From Candidatus Methanosuratincola petrocarbonis (ex Vanwonterghem et al. 2016) (GTDB taxonomy: Archaea > Thermoproteota > Methanomethylicia > Methanomethylicales > Methanomethylicaceae): DNA of 18,499 nt. The stretch covers positions 1 through 18,499 of the forward strand of contig MAGV01000052.1 in the NCBI GenBank assembly GCA_001717015.1, in the 5' to 3' direction. A program made the translations under genes and the position numbers. Numbering within the stretch: position 1 is the first letter of the stretch; each line of letters starts with the position of its first letter. The notes under the pieces were generated by a model, which worked only from the letters and a program-made list of their open reading frames with translations, did not search any database and had not been told where the DNA came from. Below are positions 8,561 through 15,641 of the stretch, piece after piece.

Positions 8561-9130
8561 GATCATCCGGCTTACCTCGGGATAGACGGAGAGCCCCTCT
8601 TCGCCGTGTGGGCCTCCCAGGCGGTACCCCTTGACGACCGGGAACGCATATTCGCCGAGCTGCTTAGGCACGGGCTTGACGGCTTCTGCATGGCCGAGTT
8701 CAGCGGGGGTCATCCCAAGACCGGGGCACTCGAGGTCTTTGATGGGTTGCACAGCTACAATATCGTGGGCGTGGCGCTGGACGCTGGAGGTATGGAGAGC
8801 CTTGCTTGCATTTACCAGAATGCTGGCCGTATGGTGACCAAAAACCATCTCCTGCAGGAGGAAGGGGCTCCCCGCAAGGTGTGGGCAGCGACGGCCCAAC
8901 CCGGGAACGATGACCATCTCATCCCTGGTTGGCCGGGAATGGTGCTACCGCGCGAGGAAGGGGAGACCTATCGCCAGAGCTTCGCAGCGGCGCTGGCGAG
9001 AGTTCCCGATTACGTCATCATCACCTCTTGGAACGAGCGGTGGGAGCATACCTTCATTGAGCCCAGCGAGGCTTTCGGTGACCTGTACCTCAACATAACC
9101 GCGGAGTGCCTGGGAACCTGGGAGGAATGA
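8555..9130 (+). pseudogene. GH99/WbsX-like glycoside hydrolase, 5'-truncated C-terminal fragment
   Basis: About 190 residues of coherent coding sequence run to the TGA at 9128-9130. HPAYLGIDGEPLFAVW near the start and ITSWNERWEHTFIEPS near the end resemble the GH99-like/WbsX family (endo-alpha-mannosidase fold, usually in surface polysaccharide loci), where SWNEWxEGTxIEP is the family hallmark. Family members usually exceed 300 residues, so the N-terminal half is missing. The frame stays formally open further left, but from about 8550 leftwards it is the antisense of tcmP. A GTG at 8606 is the first formal start downstream of the break and has no convincing ribosome site. The tail LYLNITAECLGTWEE looks like a natural C-terminus. 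The context is inconsistent with defence function; the fragment is probably a relic. Confidence 0.7.
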
Positions 9131-9368
9131 CGCCAAGTCAGCCCGGAACCAGTCCTGGCGAGAGTGGCCGAGTACAAGCACAGCGGCAGATACATGGTAG
9201 CCGCGAGGAGCCAGGGTCTTGCGAATAGGGAGTCCTCCCTAGGAATTTTCGCTTCCTAAATTTTCTATCACGGGATCTTATGCTTGCGCGGGCGATCGAG
9301 GGGCCTCATTTCGCCTTCTCCTCAATGTCTGGATTCCCCTTTACTGTCTCGTTTCGAAGATCGAAGGT
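9131..9368. other. Non-coding stretch without a recognised gene
   Basis: No supported gene is seen here. A small inverted repeat at 9240-9245/9253-9258 (TAGGAA with TTCCTA, 7-nt loop) followed by AATTTTC could be a weak terminator for the glycosidase fragment. The stretch marks the passage from GC-rich to A/T-richer DNA. Confidence 0.4.
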
Positions 9369-9724
9369 GTGACCCCAGGAAATCAACTGTACGTTAACAG
9401 GGGGGCTTTGTGAGATACAATTCTCGTAGGGTGGGGCCAGCATTGCTCAAGGCGATAATGGCTCAAGGGAGGTGGAGACCGGTGCGAACTCTGGCTGGAA
9501 CACATCTTTTTCCAATCGCGTCATAGGACAAGGAGGTAATTTGGAATGAGTGCTTCTGGACATACGCTTGCCAATATGGTTACAACATTGGCAATTCTGA
9601 GGGTCTTGCCGATGGAATGGTTTGGAATCATTGCGATTACGAGTATTTCGGCATGAACACAAGTGAGACATGGGGCAATCCTAATGCTACATTAACTACT
9701 CCAGGCAACGGGGTATTGGAATAG
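9369..9724 (+). pseudogene. Multiply frameshifted remnant of an unrecognised protein gene
   Basis: Protein-like text continues through this stretch only if the frame is changed about three times. Frame A (from 9369) gives TPGNQLYVNRG and stops at 9411. Frame B gives FVRYNSRRVGPA up to about 9441. Frame C gives IAQGDNGSREVETG ... VIGQGGN and stops at 9547-9549. Frame B again gives WNECFWTYACQYGYNIGN ... PGNGVLE, with TAG at 9722-9724. Two shifts fall on homopolymers (the G6 run at 9400-9405 and the TTT at 9540-9542), as expected for indel decay or sequencing error. The product is rich in Trp, Tyr, Asn and Gly, like a secreted or surface protein. I do not recognise the family, and the upstream boundary is uncertain. 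Confidence 0.45.
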
Positions 9725-9754
9725 TCTAGTGATTACTTGAAGGGGTTGGTTCTT

Positions 9755-10687
9755 ATGAAAAGACATAGAAACCTAAGCAAAATAAGCTCTTCTAAGAAGA
9801 TGCTCTTACTAATCTCCGCAGTATCAGTAGTAGCTTTAATGGTATTAGGCATGGTTTTGATTATCACAGCTTGGGGTGAGGCATCAGGGAAACTTGAGCG
9901 TAGCAAATGCGAAGAAAATGCTTTTAAAGAAGCAAAGGAAATGATTCCTGAGACCTCAAGTCTGGAATATATAAAAATGGAATTAGAAGAATCAGAAGGA
10001 GTGGCGTCGTTCGACCTCAAGGATAACAAGGGCAAGGCCATAGGGGTTATATCTGCAGATCGCGTTACGGGGCAGGTATTCTATTTCTACGACGCTAGGG
10101 AACAAGGGCCTTCCGAAAAGATAGAGATCAGCAAGGAGAATGCTCAGCAAATAGCGGAGGATTTCCTAAGAAGTAAAGGAATAGAACCGGGAGCTAGCAA
10201 CATAAAACTAAAACACGCAGCACTTGAGAATAAAAGCATGGAAGGCTCTGCAGGCAATCTCGAAGCCAAATACCAATATTCTTTTACTTTCTATGAAATG
10301 GTGAACGGCATCCCGATAAGTGGAGGTAGTGCTTGCTTTGTGTGTATATCTCCCGAAGACGGAAGAGTATTTTCATATGGGATAGGAAATAGCATCTCTT
10401 CCAATACCAACAACAAGGCAAGCAAAGCATCCATTAGCAAAGAGGACGCAATTGGGATCGCCAAAGAGGAAGCCACTAAAATGGCTGATGTGCCAAGAGC
10501 GAAGCCGTATGTATCAGATAATGAAATAGCATTGGAATATACTGATTTCGGAGACGGAGAACTTACACCTGTCTGGTATATAATACTGCACTTTGGGGAA
10601 AATGATGTAACTGATATGATCGGGGTTACTGGAAGCGTTTACATTTCAATCAATGCGAATACAGGGAAGGTATTATCGGTTGATTGA
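9755..10687 (+). CDS. Membrane-anchored PepSY/YcdB-like protein
   Basis: The protein has 310 residues from the ATG at 9755, chosen because AAGGGG lies about 9 bp upstream; a TTG 18 bp earlier overlaps that site and is less likely. A basic N-terminus (KRHRN, SKK) precedes one hydrophobic segment (about residues 16-39), giving a signal anchor with the rest outside the cell. The exterior has PepSY-like units, each with an ISKE-(N/D)A-x2-IA helix start (about residues 127 and 224) and an ending such as SPEDGRVFSY or NANTGKVLSVD. A first, weaker unit lies at about 55-115. The segment FYEMVNGIPISGG is typical of YcdB/YcdC-type repeats. PepSY domains are thought to inhibit or regulate peptidases at the cell surface. 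It is A/T-rich compared with flanking DNA and is followed at once by a strong hairpin. It has no clear link to the defence genes. Confidence 0.72.
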   Translation: MKRHRNLSKISSSKKMLLLISAVSVVALMVLGMVLIITAWGEASGKLERSKCEENAFKEAKEMIPETSSLEYIKMELEESEGVASFDLKDNKGKAIGVISADRVTGQVFYFYDAREQGPSEKIEISKENAQQIAEDFLRSKGIEPGASNIKLKHAALENKSMEGSAGNLEAKYQYSFTFYEMVNGIPISGGSACFVCISPEDGRVFSYGIGNSISSNTNNKASKASISKEDAIGIAKEEATKMADVPRAKPYVSDNEIALEYTDFGDGELTPVWYIILHFGENDVTDMIGVTGSVYISINANTGKVLSVD

Positions 10688-10693
10688 TAAATT

Positions 10694-10737
10694 AAACCAG
10701 CAAGGACTCCTGCACTTGCAGGGGTCTTTGCTGGTTT
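10694..10737 (+). terminator. Long hairpin terminator after the PepSY gene
   Basis: AAACCAGCAA (10694-10703) pairs perfectly with TTGCTGGTTT (10728-10737). The stem continues inward through GGACTCCTGC with two G-U pairs to a 4-nt ACTT loop, giving about 20 base pairs. The 3' side ends in TTTCTT, a short U-rich tail. It starts 6 bp after the stop codon, and its near symmetry would also let it act on the other strand. Confidence 0.8.
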
Positions 10738-10796
10738 CTTCGAATGTCACTAATTAATTGGTAGAATTATTAGGGATATAGGTGGTGATGGGTAGG

Positions 10797-11207
10797 ATGA
10801 GAATAGTTTGCTTAAAGATCACCCTCGTCATGGCATTATCTTTCTTGATAATATCCTGCGGAGGGGGTGTTGAAGAAAAAGAGCAGCAATCCCCAGAGAT
10901 CATTGCCGGTGAAACAATTGCAGGCTTCCTAGATATGTGCAAAGAAGGAAAGGATGTAGAGGCTCTGAAAGAATATCTTGATCCAGAGATATCGATTGGC
11001 ACAACTGCAATTCCTTCTGTGCTTGCTGAACCATTTGAATATAGCGTATTATTCACTGGAACCGAAGGCCCCAGTGAAGAGAATAAAACGGGAATATCCC
11101 TTTATGTAGTTGAGGCCCGCATAAAACCAGAAAATAAGCCTGAGACAACATTATTATTTAAATGTAGCGGAGGTGGAAAATATATACATACGATATCGTA
11201 CAAGTGA
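10797..11207 (+). CDS. Small lipoprotein of unknown function
   Basis: The protein has 136 residues from the ATG at 10797, chosen because AGGTGGTGA (10780-10788, near-consensus anti-16S complement) ends 8 bp before it; the earlier in-frame GTG and ATG codons fall inside that site. The N-terminus is a lipoprotein signal: K7 followed by a hydrophobic core and the lipobox I18-I-S-C21, then GGG, so the mature protein should be lipid-anchored outside the membrane. The rest is acidic and soluble. It has a helical stretch around FLDMCKEGKDVEALKEYLDP, like proteins that track a count or substrate pool, and then beta-type sequence. I recognise no family. It is A/T-rich like the PepSY gene upstream, from which it is separated by a terminator, so it probably has its own promoter in 10738-10780. 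Confidence 0.7.
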   Translation: MRIVCLKITLVMALSFLIISCGGGVEEKEQQSPEIIAGETIAGFLDMCKEGKDVEALKEYLDPEISIGTTAIPSVLAEPFEYSVLFTGTEGPSEENKTGISLYVVEARIKPENKPETTLLFKCSGGGKYIHTISYK

Positions 11208-11211
11208 TTGT

Positions 11212-11230
11212 CTGTAGGCTGAGCCTACAG
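11212..11230 (+). terminator. Hairpin terminator after the lipoprotein gene
   Basis: CTGTAGGC (11212-11219) pairs with GCCTACAG (11223-11230) around a 3-nt TGA loop, starting a few bases after the TGA stop of the lipoprotein gene. The tail AGTTTATGG is only weakly U-rich. It also faces the end of the convergent DUF429 gene. Confidence 0.55.
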
Positions 11231-11265
11231 AGTTTATGGGGCACAGCCGGTCGTTATGGCTGTTT

Positions 11266-12156
11266 CTAGAGAAGGATCAACGTTCTTTGCGCGATATCGC
11301 TTGTACGACCAGGGAGCATGGCCGCGCTAGGGGCGTCGAGCGGAGCCGGCCGTGGGGATCGCCCGCTCGTGGAGGCAATGGCCGCTTCCCACATGACCCG
11401 GAGGTTGGCGTCGGCGAGCAGGGGGATCATCCCCGCATGTCCCTCCACGCGCGCCTCCAGCAACCAGGGGGAGGAGCGGGCCATCTCCATGCCCGCCCGC
11501 AGGGCGACCAGGGCGTCGTAGACGTCCCCCAGCCGGTCCAGCTCCCTGCCCCTGCTCTCCTCCCCGGGCACGAGGGAGGAGTAGTCGCCGGGGAGGAACC
11601 TCGCGAGGACGGAGGCAAGCCGCGCCAGGTTCTTCCTCCTCTCCGGGAGGGGGCCCCGCTTGAAGGCGGGAGGCCACCTCCTCCGCCAGTCCTCGAGGGC
11701 TTTTATGGGGCGCAGCTCTCCCTCCAGACATCCGGGCTCGTCCTGTGCGAGCCACATAAAGCGGTGCACGGGGTTGGGGTAGCTCTCCACCACCTCGAAG
11801 CCGTCCGCCAGCCTGCCGATGGCGGAGGCGAGCTCCCGCCCGTAGGAGCCCGCGCGCCAGGAGGGGTAGAGGGGGATGCCGCAGGCGATGAGGGCCCGGT
11901 CCAGGGGCCTGAAAGGCCTCTCCCTGGAGAGCTCCTCCGTCCCGTAGAGGGGGATGTCCAGGAGGACGAGGGCGCGTTCTCCTCGGAAGGGCGCGAGGCG
12001 CGCCAGCATGTCCTGCATGGACCCGGGCTCTAGGACCTCCCACCACGGATTTTCCCCCGGCCTCCAGCAGGCGAGGGCGGTGCGGCCCGCGTTCCGGGGC
12101 GACCACCCTAAATCGACGCTGGTCACCACGTCGTAATCGCTGCCGCGCTCATTCAC
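11266..12156 (-). CDS. DUF429 domain protein (predicted RNase H-fold nuclease)
   Basis: This is a 296-residue protein started at a GTG (12154-12156), with GGGAG about 7 bp upstream on the minus strand. An early SVDLGW strand carries the first acidic residue, followed by LVLLDIPL, ALIACGIPLYPS, EVVESYPNPVHR and DVYDALVALRAGME, matching the order of acidic motifs in DUF429, a family predicted to be nuclease-like with an RNase H fold. The substrate and role are unknown. The last ~35 residues after EAAIAST are low in family-like character (SGRSPRPAPLDAPSAA), so the true C-terminus may have been altered by a frameshift near the junction with the A/T-rich segment. The gene lies downstream of the TPR gene on the same strand with a 66-bp gap and may share its transcript. 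Confidence 0.7.
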   Translation of the reverse strand: MNERGSDYDVVTSVDLGWSPRNAGRTALACWRPGENPWWEVLEPGSMQDMLARLAPFRGERALVLLDIPLYGTEELSRERPFRPLDRALIACGIPLYPSWRAGSYGRELASAIGRLADGFEVVESYPNPVHRFMWLAQDEPGCLEGELRPIKALEDWRRRWPPAFKRGPLPERRKNLARLASVLARFLPGDYSSLVPGEESRGRELDRLGDVYDALVALRAGMEMARSSPWLLEARVEGHAGMIPLLADANLRVMWEAAIASTSGRSPRPAPLDAPSAAMLPGRTSDIAQRTLILL

Positions 12157-12222
12157 GGTATTCTCCCATCCGGCGCTCGCGGGCAGGAACTCTAAGCACG
12201 AAACGTCCGCCGCGCGAGGTTG

Positions 12223-13320
12223 TCAGCAGATCACATTATACTCTCCGGTCAAGCGCATCGGCTGTTTACGAGACAACATCTGCTGCGATGTCCTGAGATA
12301 GTGAGTGTCGGTGTAGTCCGGCATGAGCTCCAATGCGGTTTGGAACTCAGCGAGGGCCTCGTCGACGAACCCTTGCAGGCCGAGCGCCAACCCCAGGTTG
12401 CCGTGCGCTTCATAGTCGCCCGTATCCAAGCGCACTACCTCCCCCAGCTCCTCTTGCGCCTCTTCGAACTGCCCCAACTCGAACAGGGCGGTAGCAAGGC
12501 CGCGGTGAACATCGTGGTTATCGGGCATCGCATACAGCAGCTCCTCAAAGTTATCGATGGATTCGGAGTACGAACCTTTGAGGTTGAGGAGGTTGGCCAG
12601 AGATAAAAGAACCTCCTGGTCCTCGGGGTTCAGCCTCAGCGCCTCCCGATATCCTCTTTCGGCATGATCGAACAGCCCCAGCTTCCGATAACGGAGCGCC
12701 AATCCCTCGTGCGCGACACTGTTGTAAGGATAAAAGCGTATCGCCTCGAGATATTCGTCCACAACCTCATCCAGAAGGCCTTCCTTGTGCAGTTCGATCG
12801 CCTTATCCATATGGTTGATGTGTACTAACATGAGGGCATCTGAAGGCGGCTCATGTTGGGGAAGGGTGTCTCCGCTGGGCCGGCGCCTCACTTCGCCAAT
12901 GGAGTGACGCGCGGAATCTGCTCTGCTGATGAGCTCTTTCTGGAAGTTGAGGATGTCCGCGATGTCCGGGTCGGGCTGGCTTTCAAGCGCTTCTTCGCAT
13001 GCGGAAAGGGCCCTTTCGAATTCTCCCGACCGCCTCAGGATGTCCACCAAGAGGCAGTCCTCCGAGCCGGGATCACGGGCGAACTCCTGTCCGCAAGGCC
13101 TGGCTTTCACCAAAAGGTCGTATGCCTTGAGGCGGCAGGACCTGGCTTGCTCCGGCGCACCGTGGTCATCGCACCCCCAGGCGGCGTACATCGAGGAAAG
13201 CCCCGCGGAGGCGTAGTCTCCGCCCTGCTCCTGGATCATGGAGGCACACAGGAAGGAATTGGCCAACTCCGGAAGGTCCGGGTCGCGCAGTCGCCCCCTG
13301 TATTCTCTGCTTCGGATCAC
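12223..13320 (-). CDS. Tetratricopeptide repeat protein
   Basis: The protein has 365 residues from the GTG at 13320, preferred because AGGGAG lies 8 bp upstream; a TTG at 13338 would add six residues. The N-terminal ~100 residues (GGDYASAGLSSMYAAWGCDD, then CRLKAYDLL and RRSGEFERAL) form a helical region like the one seen in DUF2225/TPR-type proteins. After a polar linker, about five TPR units follow (about residues 165-345), each with the W/L-G-Y-A-F-A-P pattern, for example AHEGLALRYRKLGLFDHA and AHGNLGLALGLQGFVDEA. These pack into a superhelix that binds partner proteins. There is no signal peptide or membrane segment, so it is probably cytoplasmic. It is divergent from the NERD-helicase gene. 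No specific partner can be named. Confidence 0.82.
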   Translation of the reverse strand: MIRSREYRGRLRDPDLPELANSFLCASMIQEQGGDYASAGLSSMYAAWGCDDHGAPEQARSCRLKAYDLLVKARPCGQEFARDPGSEDCLLVDILRRSGEFERALSACEEALESQPDPDIADILNFQKELISRADSARHSIGEVRRRPSGDTLPQHEPPSDALMLVHINHMDKAIELHKEGLLDEVVDEYLEAIRFYPYNSVAHEGLALRYRKLGLFDHAERGYREALRLNPEDQEVLLSLANLLNLKGSYSESIDNFEELLYAMPDNHDVHRGLATALFELGQFEEAQEELGEVVRLDTGDYEAHGNLGLALGLQGFVDEALAEFQTALELMPDYTDTHYLRTSQQMLSRKQPMRLTGEYNVIC

Positions 13321-13338
13321 GTCTGATGCTCCCTGCAA

Positions 13339-13601
13339 GCCCTCATCTATTACGAAGTCTCAATAGAGAGCGGAAGGGAAAAAGCCAAGGCCAGTTCCGG
13401 TGCCTTGCCCAGATGTCACCGCCGGCGAGTACATTATCTGCAAATGGAGATGCCGGCGGCAGGAGCCGCGCTTCCGGCTTCCCCGCAATCGGGAGGCTCC
13501 GGGCAGGGTCTCCTCGGGACGCGAGCGGGGCGGGGCTAAGGGGCGTCGGTCCGTCGCGAACCGAGGCGACAGGGCGGCAGGGACAGAAGGGGTGACGGCA
13601 C
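13339..13601. promoter_or_regulatory. Divergent intergenic region between TPR and NERD-helicase genes
   Basis: This 263-bp GC-rich gap must hold the promoters of both divergent genes. On the minus strand GATAAT (plus 13434-13439) is a -10-like box without a good -35. On the plus strand TTGCCC at about 13402 followed by TACATTAT is a poor match. AAGGGGTGA at 13587-13595 is the ribosome site for the gene starting at 13602. No operator repeat is evident. Confidence 0.3.
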
Positions 13602-15299
13602 ATGGCGAAGATGATCCCGGATATAAAGGTGAGGAAGGGAGCGCTGGGGGAGGAGAGGCTCTACCTGGCCCTGAAAGAAAGCCTCCCCGACGAATACACC
13701 GTTTTCCACTCCCTGCCCTTCGTCTCCGTGGAGGAAGGAAGGGGCATATACGAACACGAGATCGATTTCCTCGTCATCCACCGCGAGCTGGGCTTTCTGG
13801 ACATCGAGGTCAAGGGCGGCCGAGAGATCCGCTATCTGCAAAAGCGCAGGGAATGGATATCCGTCTCGCATCGGGGCGAGGAGCACGTGATCTCCAGGGA
13901 CCCCTACCGACAGGCCAGCGACAATATCCACTGGCTCGCGCGGGAGATCGTGAAACGCGGGGTGCTGGAAGGCGGTGAGGAAAGATTTCCCTTTACGCAC
14001 GGATACGCGGTGGCCTTCCCCGACGCCACCGTGGACACCAGGTATTTCCCGATGCACACACGGAAGGAGCTGACGCTGGACCGCTCCGATCTCGGGCGCA
14101 TCTATGAACGGGTCTCGGGGATCATGGAGCAGTGGCGGAGGGAGGGGAAGTCCAGGGTCATAAGCGAGCGCGAATACAACGACCTCTGCAACAAGTTCCT
14201 CATGCCGGAGTTCCGCGTCGCCGCGTCCATCGCCAAGCGCATCGAGGACGAGGAGGCGCAGCTCATCCGCCTCACCGAGGAGCAGTGCCGCCTGCTGGAC
14301 TTTTTGCGCAACCAGAAGCAGGCGCTCATCCAGGGCTACGCGGGGACCGGCAAGACGCAGCTCGCGGTGGAGAAGGCGCGCCGCCTCGCCGCGGAGGGCA
14401 AGAAGGTGTTGCTCATGTGCTTCAACTCGCCCCTGGCCCGCTACCTGGAATCCGTGGTCGGGGACGAGGGGGGCGCCATCACCATCGACAACTACCACAA
14501 CCTCTGCGCCCGCATGGCGGAGAAGGCGGGCATCCCCTTCGAGGTGCCCCCCGAGGAGAAAAAGGAGGAGCGCAAGCGCTTCTGGGACCGGGACTGCGCC
14601 GCCATCCTCGAGGAGGCCTTGGACAGGGTGGACGCCCGCTTCGACGCGGTGATCATCGACGAAGGCCAGGACTTCCGGGAGGAATGGACGCGCAGCGTCT
14701 TCAAGCTCCTGCGGGAGGGGAGGGACGGGTGCCTGTACACCTTCTTCGACGAGAGGCAGAACATCTACCGCGATGAGCTGCATTTCCCCATCCAGGGCGA
14801 GCCCTACGTCCTCCACGAGAACTGTCGCAACACCCAGAGGATATGCGAGCTGGCGGGGGACATCGGCGGCGTTGACCCGGAATCCTACGTATACGACAAG
14901 AACCCGCAGGGCGAGGAGGTCAGGTTCAAGGCCTACGGCCGGCGCGAGGACCAGCCGAGGATCATCGCCGACATCGTGGCCGGGCTCCTCAAGAAGGGCG
15001 TCTCGCCGGGGCAGATAACCGTGCTCTCTCCCCATATAAGGGAGAAGAGCTGCATGGCCGGGGTGGAGGAGCTTGCGGGATGCCGGGTGCTCGACTACTC
15101 GGAACGCATGCCCGCGGATGCGGTGTGCTTCTCGTCCCTTAAGAGGTTCAAGGGGCTGGAATCCGACGTGGTCATCTTCTGCGACATGGACGGGAAGTTC
15201 CCCATCCACAACCCCCTGGACCAATATGTGGCGGTATCACGGGCCAAGCACCTTCTATATGTGGTGCATGACAGGGACTGGAAACCGCCGGCGGGATAG
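13602..15299 (+). CDS. NERD nuclease domain fused to SF1 (UvrD-like) helicase
   Basis: This is a 565-residue protein. The N-terminal NERD domain (about residues 10-200) has GALGEERL at its start and a nuclease-like centre E53-I-D55 ... D67-I-E69-V-K71, the D-(E)xK pattern of restriction-like folds. The helicase follows: motif I G245-YAGTGKT-252, motif II V350-IIDEGQD-357, motif III near Y379-TFFDERQ-386, motif IV E406-NCRNT, and motif VI V543-AVSRAKHLLYVV with R547. NERD-SF1 fusions act on DNA ends or foreign DNA, and the nuclease-helicase pairing recalls defence proteins such as Nhi. Strong AGGGGTGA lies 6 bp before the ATG. All motifs are intact. It precedes the SMC cassette by 116 bp on the same strand and may work with it, but it could also stand alone. 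Confidence 0.86.
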   Translation: MAKMIPDIKVRKGALGEERLYLALKESLPDEYTVFHSLPFVSVEEGRGIYEHEIDFLVIHRELGFLDIEVKGGREIRYLQKRREWISVSHRGEEHVISRDPYRQASDNIHWLAREIVKRGVLEGGEERFPFTHGYAVAFPDATVDTRYFPMHTRKELTLDRSDLGRIYERVSGIMEQWRREGKSRVISEREYNDLCNKFLMPEFRVAASIAKRIEDEEAQLIRLTEEQCRLLDFLRNQKQALIQGYAGTGKTQLAVEKARRLAAEGKKVLLMCFNSPLARYLESVVGDEGGAITIDNYHNLCARMAEKAGIPFEVPPEEKKEERKRFWDRDCAAILEEALDRVDARFDAVIIDEGQDFREEWTRSVFKLLREGRDGCLYTFFDERQNIYRDELHFPIQGEPYVLHENCRNTQRICELAGDIGGVDPESYVYDKNPQGEEVRFKAYGRREDQPRIIADIVAGLLKKGVSPGQITVLSPHIREKSCMAGVEELAGCRVLDYSERMPADAVCFSSLKRFKGLESDVVIFCDMDGKFPIHNPLDQYVAVSRAKHLLYVVHDRDWKPPAG

Positions 15300-15314
15300 G
15301 GGGATCCGCCCAGC

Positions 15315-15343
15315 CATAAAATGTCACTGGGGCGTGCTATAAG
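15315..15343 (+). promoter_or_regulatory. Possible extended -10 promoter for the SMC cassette
   Basis: TGCTATAAG (15335-15343) is an extended -10 box (TGn then TATAAG). The hexamer 17 bp upstream, CATAAA, is a poor -35, which extended -10 promoters tolerate. It lies in the short gap after the NERD-helicase stop and about 70 bp before the small coiled-coil gene. The evidence is sequence resemblance only. Confidence 0.35.
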
Positions 15344-15415
15344 TATTTCCAGGCAGTAAGGACAGGGCCAATAAAAAATCTCGGGCCCGTGTTGGCGTCT
15401 CGCGAGGAAGGTCGC

Positions 15416-15628
15416 ATGGAAGAGAGGAAGCGCATAGAAGATAAGATAAGGGAGCTGGCTGAGAACGAGGAGGAAGAGCGCCTGTGCCTGGAGCTGCTGG
15501 ACGGCGCCTACCGGGGCCTCGAGGAAGGATCGTCCAAGGGCGCCCTCGACGAGGTCAAGGGCAGGCTGGATGCCGTCCTGAAGGAGATGGAGGAGATCGC
15601 GAAAAAGATCGGGGACAGGATAGGGTAG
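15416..15628 (+). CDS. Small acidic coiled-coil protein upstream of SMC ATPase
   Basis: The protein has 70 residues from the ATG at 15416, with GAGGAAGG just upstream; a GTG/TTG pair 24-27 bp earlier is possible but less well supported. It is almost wholly helical and charged (MEERKRIEDKIRELAENEEEE, then ALDEVKGRLDAVLKEMEEIAKKIGD), with leucine/isoleucine spacing that fits a coiled coil, and it has no signal or membrane segment. It ends 13 bp before the Rad50-like gene, so the two are very likely co-translated, and it may bind or regulate that ATPase like the small third subunits of Lamassu/Ddm systems. I do not recognise a family. The coding call rests on the start signal, codon pattern and tight spacing. 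Confidence 0.68.
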   Translation: MEERKRIEDKIRELAENEEEERLCLELLDGAYRGLEEGSSKGALDEVKGRLDAVLKEMEEIAKKIGDRIG

Positions 15629-15641
15629 CGGGTGATGGGCC

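Noticed and set aside
7892..8917. A 341-residue open frame on the minus strand as an intact TcmP
   Set aside because: The N-terminal ~115 residues are the antisense of GH99-like coding sequence and do not resemble TcmP; only the part below about 8553 does.
11190..11307. Spaced inverted repeat CGTACAAG/CTTGTACG around the hairpin at 11212, with nearby GATATC on both sides
   Set aside because: It has only 8 matching bases at 90-bp spacing, partly inside two coding ends, and no transposase or target duplication. It is probably chance.
11236..12033. A 265-codon plus-strand frame opposite the DUF429 gene
   Set aside because: The text is Gly/Arg/Pro/Glu-rich with no family motif. The minus strand has the DUF429 motif order and a ribosome site.
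13536..15224. A 562-codon open frame on the minus strand opposite the NERD-helicase gene
   Set aside because: The plus strand carries all nuclease and helicase motifs. The antisense frame is a high-GC codon artefact with low-complexity Leu/Val/Glu/Asp text.
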